From Geobacter sp. (GTDB lineage Bacteria > Desulfobacterota > Desulfuromonadia > Geobacterales > Pseudopelobacteraceae): 64,000 nt of DNA. The DNA lies in NCBI GenBank assembly GCA_003574895.1, contig PJFB01000001.1, forward strand, positions 558,001 through 622,000, written 5' to 3'. The notes beneath the pieces are model-generated. The model was not told the DNA's origin and did not search any database. It was given only the letters and a program-made list of their open reading frames with translations. The position numbers and the translations under genes are program-made. Below, piece after piece: positions 56,347 through 64,000 of the stretch (position 1 is its first letter; each line of letters begins with the position of its first letter).

Positions 56347-57962
56347 TGAGCTTCATTGCCAGTGCCATACGGACACGTCCGGTTCAGAGTCTTATCAGGA
56401 ATTCATCCGCGCGGAGGGCAGCGAATTTTCTTGGTTGGGATCCGATCATCTCCCAGAGGGAAATTTTCACCGGCCTGATCAGGGAAGCTTCGGCCACTCG
56501 CTTCGGCAAAGATCATGGCTTCCAAGATCTGCTGCGGACTCCTTACGAACAGGCTTTCCTCCGGTTCCAGGAGCAGGTGCCGATACGCACCTATCAGGAC
56601 TTCTGGAACGATTATTTCAAATCCGGTTGCCATGTTGGCTTCAACAACAGAAAAGAACTTCGACTGGACAATGTGAGCTGGCCGGGAAGAATCAGGATGT
56701 TCTGCGAAACCTCGGGCACGACCGCGCCAAGCAAGTACATCCCATTTTCGGAGCGCATGTTTGCCGAAAACCAGCGGGCCGCCATGGACATGATCTCATG
56801 CTACCTGGCCGCCAACCCATCATCGCAAATTGCAGGTGGGAAGATTCTCTACATGTCAGGCTCGACCGATCTGAACGCCATGGGTGACGGGATCTGCTCA
56901 GGAGACATGAGCGCCATCACCCTTCGATTTCGCCCCCGTTACCTGGACCCCTTTATTGAGCCAAAATCCGCCATTGCTTCCCTTCCCTGGGAAGAAAAAT
57001 TGCAGGCCATGGCAGAGCTGCTGCTGACGGATCGATCAATCAGGGTCATCTCCGGGGTCCCGCCCTGGATCATCATGCTGCTGAAGCGGTGCCAGGAGAT
57101 GGGGAACAAGCCACTGCCCGAACTGCTGCCACAACTGGAACTGATCATCCATGGCGGCACCAGCATCAAGCCCTATCGCAACGAAATGGAAGCGCTCTTT
57201 GAGGGCCATCTGCCCAACCTTCTGGAACTGCTGCCATCTTCGGAGGCTTTCATGGCCTTCCAGCGCCAGGGAGAGAAGCAGATGCGCTTGACCCCATATT
57301 ACGGGGTCTTCTTTGAATTTGTCCCCTTTGAACACCTGGACGCACAAGGCAAGCCAGCACCAGACGCACAAGCAGTACCATTGGAGCAAGTGGAGGTGGG
57401 ACAACGCTACGCCGTGATCCTCAGCACCTGCTCAGGCCTCTGGCGCTACCACATCGGCGACACCATCCGATTTACTGGCCTGTCGCCACATTTCATCGAA
57501 TTCACGGGCCGGGACCGTTTTTTGGACAGGCTGGAGGAAAAGGTAACCCAGGAAGAGGTTGAGCGGGCGGTGGAGGAACTGAATGCCGCTGGTGGCTGGA
57601 ACGTGTGCGAGTTCATGGTAGGCGCCGATGTGCCGGCACGCAGGCATGCCTGGGTGTTGGCAATGGATGGGAAAAGCGCAGATCCGGATCTGGCCGGTCG
57701 CTTACTGGATGGAACCCTGCGAAAACTGAATGCGGATTATGCCGCTTTCCGGTCCCAGGGAAGGATTCAGGCACCACTGGTGCTGCTGGCCCCGGGAGAG
57801 ATGATCTTTGACTGGTCACGGAGTGTACGCGGTAAACTGGGCGGCCAGACCAAGATCCCGCACATCGACCCCACACAGGATTCAGCCTTCATCACCAGCC
57901 TGTCTGCATTCATCGGCCAAAGGCGCCAAATGAATGCAGAGAGCTCAGCGCCAACAATATGA
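56346..57962 (+). CDS. GH3 family acyl-adenylating protein
   Basis: 538 residues, the usual length for the GH3 auxin-responsive family. CETSGTTAPSKYIPFS is the ATP/AMP-binding P-loop-like motif 1; LLPSSEAFMAF and YYGVFFEFVPF fit motif 2, and the hinge GLWRYHIGDTIRFTG includes the conserved Asp (YxxGD). Plant GH3 enzymes couple amino acids to jasmonate or auxin; roles of the bacterial members are mostly unknown. Here it is translationally coupled to an alpha/beta-hydrolase-like gene. The acyl substrate cannot be deduced. Confidence 0.88.
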   Translation: MSFIASAIRTRPVQSLIRNSSARRAANFLGWDPIISQREIFTGLIREASATRFGKDHGFQDLLRTPYEQAFLRFQEQVPIRTYQDFWNDYFKSGCHVGFNNRKELRLDNVSWPGRIRMFCETSGTTAPSKYIPFSERMFAENQRAAMDMISCYLAANPSSQIAGGKILYMSGSTDLNAMGDGICSGDMSAITLRFRPRYLDPFIEPKSAIASLPWEEKLQAMAELLLTDRSIRVISGVPPWIIMLLKRCQEMGNKPLPELLPQLELIIHGGTSIKPYRNEMEALFEGHLPNLLELLPSSEAFMAFQRQGEKQMRLTPYYGVFFEFVPFEHLDAQGKPAPDAQAVPLEQVEVGQRYAVILSTCSGLWRYHIGDTIRFTGLSPHFIEFTGRDRFLDRLEEKVTQEEVERAVEELNAAGGWNVCEFMVGADVPARRHAWVLAMDGKSADPDLAGRLLDGTLRKLNADYAAFRSQGRIQAPLVLLAPGEMIFDWSRSVRGKLGGQTKIPHIDPTQDSAFITSLSAFIGQRRQMNAESSAPTI

Positions 57963-58004
57963 TGAGCGGCCGGCATTGTCCGGGTAGAATCTGCACAATT
58001 GCTG

Positions 58005-58580
58005 CTATAGATTCCCCTTTAGCCCGATCGCCTCGGCCTGCGTCTTCATCCCCTCGATACAATCGGCAATCAGATCACCAAGCTCCACCCCCAGCATTGC
58101 AGCACCCTTTTCAATGACCGAGCGATCAGCGCCGGCGGCGAAGGCTTTGTCCTTCCACTTCTTGAGCACGCTCTTGACCGGTAGGTCCAGGATACTTCTG
58201 GAAGGCCGGACCAGAGCCGCTGCGGCCACCAAGCCGGTCAACTCATCGATGGTGTAGAGGGTCTTCTCCAGGGTGCTCAGTGGCTCCACATCGCTGCAAA
58301 TGCCCCAGCCATGAGAAACCACGGCGCGAATGTCCTCCTCGGGCCAGCCGTGCTGTCGCAGGATCTCGGGCGCCTTCCTGCAGTGCTCCTCAGGGTGACG
58401 TTCATAGTCGATATCGTGGACCAGGCCGATCAGGCCCCACCGTTCCTCATCCTCGCCCCGCTTGCGAGCCATGTAGCGCATGACCGCCTCTACGGCAATG
58501 GCATGACGTTGCAGGTTATCGCTCGGCACATACTCGGCTAGCAGGTTCCAGGCTTCTTCCCGGGTCGGCTTGGTATCCAT
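58005..58580 (-). CDS. HD domain protein (HDIG-type hydrolase)
   Basis: 191 residues with LVHDIDYERHPEEHC (HD dyad), HAIAVEAVMRYMARKRGED and VVSHGW, matching the small HDIG-domain family of putative phosphohydrolases. Substrate unknown. It starts at an ATG with AGGAT upstream. It lies on the same strand as the tRNA-Pro region but beyond its terminator. Confidence 0.88.
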   Translation of the reverse strand: MDTKPTREEAWNLLAEYVPSDNLQRHAIAVEAVMRYMARKRGEDEERWGLIGLVHDIDYERHPEEHCRKAPEILRQHGWPEEDIRAVVSHGWGICSDVEPLSTLEKTLYTIDELTGLVAAAALVRPSRSILDLPVKSVLKKWKDKAFAAGADRSVIEKGAAMLGVELGDLIADCIEGMKTQAEAIGLKGNL

Positions 58581-58888
58581 TGGTTATCCTTTGCGAATGA
58601 GAGTCATGCATCATGAATAATGAAATTTATTGTTTCCTTACGCCCATTTCACAGAGTTACAACCGCCATTCACGTCGATACTCTCTTTGCGCTTGGTTGC
58701 GTCGGTCCACGTCGCGCCGGGCGCGCGGCTGAGGATGGCGAACTGTAAGACTTTCCTTCTTCAACACCAGCCCATAAAACCCATGTATTTCGCTATACAT
58801 CACTGGACAAGACAACACAACACAAAAAGAAAAGGCCCTGATTTCTCAGGGCCTTCTGTGCTTATCCGGATGGTGCCGGACTTTTAAA
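58581..58888. other. Intergenic region, 308 bases
   Basis: Between the HD-domain gene and tRNA-Pro. It contains the tRNA terminator near its right end, a small perfect inverted repeat (ATGTAT-TTCGCT-ATACAT, 58783-58800) and a GC-rich block (about 58675-58735) unlike the flanking AT-rich sequence. An open frame at 58630-58887 has no ribosome site and crosses the terminator, so it is not called. The GC-rich block may be part of a dispersed repeat, which cannot be tested within one window. Confidence 0.5.
58823..58855 (-). terminator. Rho-independent terminator after tRNA-Pro
   Basis: On the minus strand AAGGCCCTG-AGAAAT-CAGGGCCTT is followed by TTCTTTTTG, 34 bases after the tRNA 3' end. It ends the tRNA transcript and probably the whole pheST-ihfA-merR unit. 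Confidence 0.85.
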
Positions 58889-58965
58889 TGGTCGGTGCGA
58901 CTGGATTCGAACCAGCGACCACTAGACCCCCAGTCTAGTGCGCTACCAGGCTGCGCTACGCACCG
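58889..58965 (-). tRNA. tRNA-Pro (GGG anticodon)
   Basis: The minus strand folds into a full cloverleaf: acceptor CGGTGCG/CGCACCG, D arm GCGC/GCGC, anticodon stem CTAGA/TCTAG with loop CTGGGGG (anticodon GGG) and T arm with TTCGAAT. The 3' ACCA is encoded (58889-58892). 77 bases. It follows the merR-type gene by 16 bases and has its own terminator. Confidence 0.97.
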
Positions 58966-58981
58966 GTGCTAACTAAAACCT

Positions 58982-59332
58982 TTACAACAAGCATCGTAAT
59001 GCCTGCAATTCTACTTTGATTTCCTTCAGTAAACCCAGATGATCAAATTCAGGGGAGATCCGTGCTGAATTATCCACAAGAATCTTGCCATGAGGTGTTA
59101 TGCGCTTTCTGACACCTTCAATGGTGAATTTTTCAGTGTACAGGAGACGCTTGACCTCAAGTATCAGCTCTACTTCTTTTTTCAGGTAAAGTCGCTGACC
59201 TGTTGAGCTCTTATCCGGCTTCAGAAAATCGAATTCGGTTTCCCAGAAGCGCAACACCGAGGTCCTGACACCTGCTATCTGAGCAACCTCACCGATTTTA
59301 TAATACATTTTGTCGGGGAAGGCATTACTCAT
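58982..59332 (-). CDS. MerR family transcriptional regulator
   Basis: 116 residues: an N-terminal MerR helix-turn-helix (YYKIGEVAQIAGVRTSVLRFWETEF, here residues 10-34) and a short helical tail that lacks metal-binding cysteines. The form located after ihfA is conserved in many proteobacteria and its function is not known. Fifteen bases separate it from ihfA. Confidence 0.9.
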   Translation of the reverse strand: MSNAFPDKMYYKIGEVAQIAGVRTSVLRFWETEFDFLKPDKSSTGQRLYLKKEVELILEVKRLLYTEKFTIEGVRKRITPHGKILVDNSARISPEFDHLGLLKEIKVELQALRCLL

Positions 59333-59347
59333 CAGACCGTTGCTTTA

Positions 59348-59638
59348 CTAGGATTCTTTTGACTCAATGTTAATAGCGTTTTTAAGAACCTGACTAGGCT
59401 TAAACGTCAGAATGCGCCTAGCGGCTATTGTTATGGTTTCACCCGTCTGGGGATTACGACCCCTTCGGTCGGCCTTCTGCTTTACCACAAAATTCCCGAA
59501 ACCGGCAATTTTGATCTTCTCGCCGGTCTCCAAGGTATTTTTTATCAGACCGAAAACCGTCTCTACCATCTCAGCAGATTCTTTTTTCGAGAAGCCTATC
59601 TTTTGGTGGATGCGTTCAACAATGTCTGCTTTGGTCAT
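59348..59638 (-). CDS. ihfA: Integration host factor subunit alpha
   Basis: 96-residue HU/IHF DNA-bending protein. MTKADIVERIHQKIGFSKKE and ETVFGLIKNTLETGEKIKIAGFGNF, then RRGRNPQTGETITI with the DNA-intercalating Pro arm, are diagnostic. Position after pheT supports the alpha subunit. IHF often assists sigma-54 activation, relevant to the PilR-dependent pilA promoter in this window. Confidence 0.95.
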   Translation of the reverse strand: MTKADIVERIHQKIGFSKKESAEMVETVFGLIKNTLETGEKIKIAGFGNFVVKQKADRRGRNPQTGETITIAARRILTFKPSQVLKNAINIESKES

Positions 59639-59721
59639 AACAACCTCTATCTACGTAATTTTCATGATTGTATACAAAGGAGGATTTTTATAGCATAGGG
59701 CAAATGATTTCGCAACAGTTT

Positions 59722-62130
59722 TTATCTTATTGATACTTTTAACTTATTAACCAAACTATCCAATATTTTCGTATGAATCACACCTATCTCTTCATCGGTA
59801 AGTGTCCGTTCATAGGAGCGGTAACGGACGCGAACTGCAATGCTTCTGAAACCGTCAGGGATACCGGCTCCACGGTATAGGTCAAAGATCTCGACATGCT
59901 CGATCTCCTTTGCCTTTACGCTACGTACACATTCGATGATTTTCTCTGCGGCAAGGTCATCGGAGGCCAGCATGGCAACATCCCTGTTTATATCCGGAAA
60001 ACGGGATGGCGGGCTTACAGTGCGTTTTTGGCGTGCCAGCGATACAAGCTTTTCAAAATCAAGTTCGAAACAATAGACCGGTTTTTCCAGCCCGAAATTT
60101 TCCTGTACCGTGGGGTGAATCTCGCCCACCGTACCGATTCGTTCCTTGCCTGCCAGGATGCTGCATGATTTACCGGGATGATAAAACGGTTCCGGAGCGT
60201 CAGCCACCCATTTCACCCCGCCGATATTCAACAGATCGAGGAGGTTCTCAATCTGACCCTTTGCATCAAAGAAATCAGCTGCCGCGCGGGTCTGACACCA
60301 ACCATCCCGTTCCCTTGAACCGGTGATGGCCCCCACAACGCGGATCGGTTCGCAAGGCATTTCCCCATCGACTTTTGGTGGCAGGTAGACCCTTCGCATC
60401 TCGAAGAGCTTCAGGTCCAATGATCGGAAACTGACGTTTCTGGCTACCGTTTCAAGCAGCCCGGGGAACAACGTCGTGCGCATTACCGACTGTTCCTCAA
60501 TCAATGGGTTAGCAAGTCGAATTGAGGCACTTCTCGGGTCATCTTCGGGCAACAGAAGTTTTCCGGCAGCATTCGGAGCGGTGAAGCTGAAATTAATAAT
60601 TTCATTCATTCCCTGGGCAACAAGGATTTCCCTGACAGAACGCTGAAGGCGCTGGTGCTGCGATGGCCGGTCGGAAACAACCTGGGCCAGTGGCATGGTG
60701 GCAGGAATTTTATCAAAACCGTTCAGGCGGGCAATTTCCTCGACCAGATCGATTTCCCGTTCAATATCCACTCGGTACGTGGGGGGAGTAACCTGGAGTG
60801 ATCCGTCCGCCAGATCAATAACATGGCACTCAAGCCTGCTCAGGAGGTTATTGATTTCGTCCTTGGGCAATTGAATCCCGATAAGCTGATTGGCACGCTC
60901 AGGCCGCAGTATGATCGGCTCTGGCGCAAAGGGGGCCGGATAAACATCCAGAACTCCTTGAGCGACACAACCTCCGGACAGATCGGCTATGAGTGACGCA
61001 GCACGATCTATGGCACGGATAACGCCGCCGATATCGGCGCCGCGCTCAAACCTATGCGATGATTCCGTATGCAGACCAAGCCTCTTGCTGGTCTTACGGA
61101 TCGCAGCCGGCTTGAACCAGGCACTTTCCAGCAGGATATTGGTTGTTGTATCCGAGATTTCGGAGTTTTCCCCACCCATGACCCCAGCCAGGGCAACGGG
61201 ACGTTCTGCATCGCAAATGACCAAGTCATCGGCAGTAAGGATACGCTGCTGGCTGTCAAGGGAGGTAAAAATCTCGCCCTCAACGGCTCGGCGCACTACA
61301 ATGCGGCGGCCCGCCAAACGGTCACAATCAAAGGCATGCAGCGGATACCCCAACTCCATCATTACCAGGTTGGTGACATCAACCACGTTGTTTATGGAGC
61401 GAAGTCCTATTGCGGAGAGCCGCTTGACAAGCCACTCCGGCGAAGGCGCTATTTTGCAACCCGAGATATAACGAGCCGCGTAGCGAGGGCATAACTCGGT
61501 GTCTTCAATATTGACCGCGATGATGCTACCTGCCGCATCGGTCCCTTCCTTGATGGTCGTATCGGGGTACTTGATCGTTTTACCCAGTTTTGCCGCGATC
61601 TCCCTGGCAATCCCAACCGCGCTCAAGCAATCGGACCGGTTTGGAGTCAAACCGATTTCAAACAGGGTGTCTTTCAGTCCCAGCGCATCAAAAACAGGTC
61701 TGCCAAGAGGTAAACCTGAAGGCAAAACCATGATCCCTGCGCTTTCCTCTGCCAGTCCCAGCTCTTTCTCGGAGCAAAGCATACCGCAGGATTCCTCGCC
61801 TCGAATCTTAGAGCGTTTGATCTTGAAATCACCGGGCAACACGGCGCCAATCTGGGCCAATACAACCGTATCTCCTGCCTTGAAATTCTGGGCGCCACAC
61901 ACAACATCCAACACTTCGCTACCGTTATTTACCCTGCAAAGCGAAAGTTTGTCGGCATTGGGATGTTGGCGCTTCTCCTCCACCAGGGCAACGACCACGT
62001 CGTCCATGCCGGCACCCAGTTTTTCCATGCCCTCCACTTCAAGGCCGAGCATGGTAAGCAGGTCAGCCAACTGCTCGGGGGACAGATCGAAATCAACGAA
62101 TTCCTTGAGCCAATTGTAGGTTACATTCAT
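59722..62130 (-). CDS. pheT: Phenylalanyl-tRNA synthetase beta subunit
   Basis: 802 residues, normal length. The N-terminal tRNA-binding (EMAP/OB) domain is at about 40-150, followed by B3/B4 editing domain with RYAARYISG and NNVVDVTNLVMMELGYPLHAFD, B5 (RANQLIGIQLPKDEI), core and the C-terminal anticodon-binding FDX-ACB domain (PSRFPDINRDVAML). It pairs with PheS as an alpha2-beta2 enzyme. Starts with ATG 98 bases after pheS ends. Confidence 0.97.
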   Translation of the reverse strand: MNVTYNWLKEFVDFDLSPEQLADLLTMLGLEVEGMEKLGAGMDDVVVALVEEKRQHPNADKLSLCRVNNGSEVLDVVCGAQNFKAGDTVVLAQIGAVLPGDFKIKRSKIRGEESCGMLCSEKELGLAEESAGIMVLPSGLPLGRPVFDALGLKDTLFEIGLTPNRSDCLSAVGIAREIAAKLGKTIKYPDTTIKEGTDAAGSIIAVNIEDTELCPRYAARYISGCKIAPSPEWLVKRLSAIGLRSINNVVDVTNLVMMELGYPLHAFDCDRLAGRRIVVRRAVEGEIFTSLDSQQRILTADDLVICDAERPVALAGVMGGENSEISDTTTNILLESAWFKPAAIRKTSKRLGLHTESSHRFERGADIGGVIRAIDRAASLIADLSGGCVAQGVLDVYPAPFAPEPIILRPERANQLIGIQLPKDEINNLLSRLECHVIDLADGSLQVTPPTYRVDIEREIDLVEEIARLNGFDKIPATMPLAQVVSDRPSQHQRLQRSVREILVAQGMNEIINFSFTAPNAAGKLLLPEDDPRSASIRLANPLIEEQSVMRTTLFPGLLETVARNVSFRSLDLKLFEMRRVYLPPKVDGEMPCEPIRVVGAITGSRERDGWCQTRAAADFFDAKGQIENLLDLLNIGGVKWVADAPEPFYHPGKSCSILAGKERIGTVGEIHPTVQENFGLEKPVYCFELDFEKLVSLARQKRTVSPPSRFPDINRDVAMLASDDLAAEKIIECVRSVKAKEIEHVEIFDLYRGAGIPDGFRSIAVRVRYRSYERTLTDEEIGVIHTKILDSLVNKLKVSIR

Positions 62131-62228
62131 ATCAGAACACCATTAATGAATAGATTCAACATCATGTGACACCGGGACATACATGAACCACCTGCGGATG
62201 CAGCCCAGAATTGACTCAAAAAACCGGA

Positions 62229-63245
62229 TCAGAATTGACGCAGGAAGCGGACGTCATTTTCGAAGAGCAAGCGCATGTCGCCAATCCCGTACTTCAACAT
62301 TGCAATACGCTCAATCCCCATGCCAAAGGCAAATCCGGAAATATCTTCAGCATCGTAGTTAACATGTCGATAAACCTCTGGATCCACCATGCCGGCGCCC
62401 AGGATTTCAAGCCAACCGCTGTTCTTGCATACCCGGCAACCTTTGCCATTGCAGATCACACAGGCGATATCGACTTCGGCCGAAGGTTCTGTAAAAGGGA
62501 AGAAACTCGGGCGGAGACGCACGCCGGTCTTCTGGCCGAAGAGCTGATTGGTAAAAATAGTCAGAATCCCTTTCAGATCGCCGAAAGTGACGCCCTTATC
62601 TACCATTAGGCCTTCGATTTGATGAAACATCGGCGAGTGGGTTGCGTCGGAATCGCAACGATACACCGTACCCGGCGCTATAATGCGCACCGGCGGCCTC
62701 TGTTTCAACATGGTCCGAATCTGTACCGGGGAGGTGTGTGTACGCAGCAGCAGATTGTTGTCTACAAAGAAAGTGTCCTGCATGTCGCGCGCGGGATGCT
62801 CTGGCGGGAAGTTGAGCGCCTCGAAATTGTACCAGTCGTGCTCAATCTCAGGCCCTTCCGCAACCGAAAAACCCAGACTGGCGAAGATGTCGCAGACTTC
62901 CTCAGTAACCAGGGTGATCGGGTGCTTGGTACCGCAAATATCCCGACGGCCAGGAAGTGTTACATCTATTCGCTCAGACTTGAGCCGTTCTATCGTTGCC
63001 TGCTCCCTTGCAGATAGCAAAGCAGCCTCAAGACTGGTTTCAATCTCATCTCTGACAGAATTGACCAGTTGGCCAACCACTGGGCGTTCATCGGGGGCCA
63101 GTCCGCCTAAACCCTTCATCAGAGCCGTCAATTGACCTTTGCGTCCAAGAAATTTCACACGAATATCTTGGAGCCCATCCTCGCCAGTGGCCTCGCCAAT
63201 GGCCTGCAAGGCATCCCGTTTTAATTGCTCAAGCTGTTCCCGCAT
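62229..63245 (-). CDS. pheS: Phenylalanyl-tRNA synthetase alpha subunit
   Basis: 338 residues, the typical length. Class II motifs: motif 2 region RTHTSPVQIRTM and YRCDSDATHSPMFHQIEG, and motif 3 GFAFGMGIERIAMLKYG; the N-terminal coiled coil starts with MREQLEQL. The open frame extends to 63344, but the ATG at 63245 gives the conserved N-terminus and has AGGTAG upstream. Confidence 0.97.
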   Translation of the reverse strand: MREQLEQLKRDALQAIGEATGEDGLQDIRVKFLGRKGQLTALMKGLGGLAPDERPVVGQLVNSVRDEIETSLEAALLSAREQATIERLKSERIDVTLPGRRDICGTKHPITLVTEEVCDIFASLGFSVAEGPEIEHDWYNFEALNFPPEHPARDMQDTFFVDNNLLLRTHTSPVQIRTMLKQRPPVRIIAPGTVYRCDSDATHSPMFHQIEGLMVDKGVTFGDLKGILTIFTNQLFGQKTGVRLRPSFFPFTEPSAEVDIACVICNGKGCRVCKNSGWLEILGAGMVDPEVYRHVNYDAEDISGFAFGMGIERIAMLKYGIGDMRLLFENDVRFLRQF

Positions 63246-63373
63246 GGCATCTACCTGTATTTCGGATTTGTAAAAAGCACCATCTTGCAAGACTATCGCT
63301 TCAAGTGAACACGCTGCATGGTTGAATACAGAACAGCCACTCAAATATATGGGCTTTATTGACTCTGAACCTT

Positions 63374-63406
63374 AAAAAAAAGGAATGGGAGTTTTCATCC
63401 CATTCC
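63374..63406 (-). terminator. Rho-independent terminator or attenuator between rplT and pheS
   Basis: On the minus strand GGAATGGGA-TGAAAAC-TCCCATTCC is followed by TTTTTTTTAAGG. It ends the ribosomal-protein transcript 36 bases after rplT or, if regulated, attenuates pheST. About 130 bases separate its T run from the pheS start. Confidence 0.85.
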
Positions 63407-63441
63407 CGGTGTGCTGTTCTTTATTTAGAACATGCCTGAGA

Positions 63442-63795
63442 TCAAATACTTGATTTTGCCATCCCGGCAATCTCCGCAAAACCTTTAGGGTCGGAAACTG
63501 CGATATCCGCCAAAACCTTGCGATCAATCTCGACATTGGCCTTCTTGAGGCCAAAAATAAATTTACTGTAGGACAGTCCATTCAGACGTGATGCCGCGTT
63601 AATACGTGTTATCCACAGACTGCGGAAGTCGCGCTTTTTAACACGACGGTCACGAAAGGCATAATTGAGGGCTCTATCAACCGCCTCGGTCGCGCTTCGG
63701 AACAATTTGCTCCGTGCGCCGCGATAACCCTTGGCAAGCTTCAACACCTTATTACGTCTTCGTCTCGCTTTAAAACCTCTTTTTACGCGTGCCAT
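63442..63795 (-). CDS. rplT: 50S ribosomal protein L20
   Basis: 117-residue basic protein with the standard L20 sequence: [37 protein letters not shown] and [19 protein letters not shown]20 is an early assembly protein of the large subunit and in many bacteria represses its own operon. Follows rpmI as usual. Confidence 0.98.
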   Translation of the reverse strand: MARVKRGFKARRRRNKVLKLAKGYRGARSKLFRSATEAVDRALNYAFRDRRVKKRDFRSLWITRINAASRLNGLSYSKFIFGLKKANVEIDRKVLADIAVSDPKGFAEIAGMAKSSI

Positions 63796-63869
63796 ACTTT
63801 ACTCCTTATTGATGAATTTCGCCCGATCCATAAGGGGAGACATTCCTCATGGTTCTTGGCATTGGCCCG

Positions 63870-64000
63870 TTATTTGTACGGGATTAATCTGGCAATATTT
63901 TTCTGGTCAACATCAGCCACCATGGAGGAGCTGCGCAGGTTGCGCTTACGCTTGCGGGTTTTGCATGTCAGAATGTGGCTGGTAAAAGCGTTACCGCGTT
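63870..64000 (-). CDS. rpmI: 50S ribosomal protein L35, 5' truncated
   Basis: The last 43 codons, including the stop at 63870-63872, are inside the window; the start lies beyond base 64000. The translated part ([20 protein letters not shown]...NIARLIPYK) is the conserved C-terminal half of L35, a 65-residue protein. Preceded presumably by infC outside. rplT follows after 74 bases. Confidence 0.93.
   Translation of the reverse strand, partial: RGNAFTSHILTCKTRKRKRNLRSSSMVADVDQKNIARLIPYK

Noticed and set aside
58630-58887. 85-codon open frame before tRNA-Pro
   Set aside because: No ribosome site and it runs through the tRNA terminator hairpin.

Overview
The window looks like a chromosome segment from the Geobacter/Pelobacter group (Geobacterales, Desulfuromonadota). 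The main evidence is a very short type IVa pilin (PilA-N) followed directly by a separate PilA-C/Spc protein, behind a sigma-54 promoter and a PilR-type regulator. A CxxCH (haem c) motif in a sensor protein and the gene order rpmI-rplT-pheS-pheT-ihfA-merR-tRNA fit the same group. No CRISPR array, phage or insertion sequence was seen. About 60 protein genes and one tRNA are supported; the genes at both ends run off the window.

Layout. 1-2.5 kb (+): end of a PSP1-domain gene, then metG. 2.5-9.1 kb (-): pilR, pilA-N and pilA-C, then, past a strong terminator, a GT-C-like membrane glycosyltransferase with TPRs and an ABC-2 exporter (permease, TPR protein, ATPase). 9.2-12.2 kb (-): a membrane-fusion protein, LolD/MacB-like ATPase and FtsX-like permease, just upstream of pilR. 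12.5-15.4 kb (+): eno and pgi. 15.4-27.9 kb (-): a SpoIID-like protein, queA, tgt, yajC, secD, secF and a TPR protein (ending in a terminator), then recJ, a cation-efflux protein, FxsA-like protein and hrpB. 28.3-32.7 kb (+): a haem-motif HD-GYP sensor, two oligopeptide ABC ATPases without permeases, and a small ArsR-type regulator. 32.7-38.7 kb (-): a phosphomannose-isomerase cupin, a lipoprotein, a mannose-1-phosphate guanylyltransferase, a cysteine-rich PAS histidine kinase, and bioF-bioH-bioC.

38.9-50.6 kb (-): a surface-polysaccharide cluster. It holds rfbB and rfbD, a GT9 heptosyltransferase-like protein, two GT2 proteins, a DUF616-type protein, a TupA-like ATP-grasp protein, a DUF362 protein, a methyltransferase, a Wzx-type flippase and a UbiA-family polyprenyl-phosphate phosphoribosyltransferase-like protein. 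The part at roughly 42.3-49.7 kb is clearly richer in A+T than its surroundings and uses non-ATG starts, which suggests horizontal exchange. A 61-residue cysteine-rich gene sits on the opposite strand inside the cluster. 50.6-54.5 kb (-): an HDOD protein, a DUF815 ATPase, two uncharacterised small proteins and an M29 aminopeptidase. 54.7-58.0 kb (+): dut, then an alpha/beta-hydrolase gene coupled to a bacterial GH3 gene; the hydrolase start site lies inside a long hairpin. 58-64 kb (-): rpmI, rplT, terminator, pheS, pheT, ihfA, a MerR-type gene and tRNA-Pro(GGG), followed by an HD-domain gene.

The parts most worth following up are the split-pilin locus with its attached glycosyltransferase/ABC genes, the haem-motif HD-GYP protein, the hydrolase-GH3 pair with its occluded ribosome binding site, and the unusual enzymes in the AT-rich polysaccharide island. 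All functions are read from sequence motifs and remembered family features; no database search was run.
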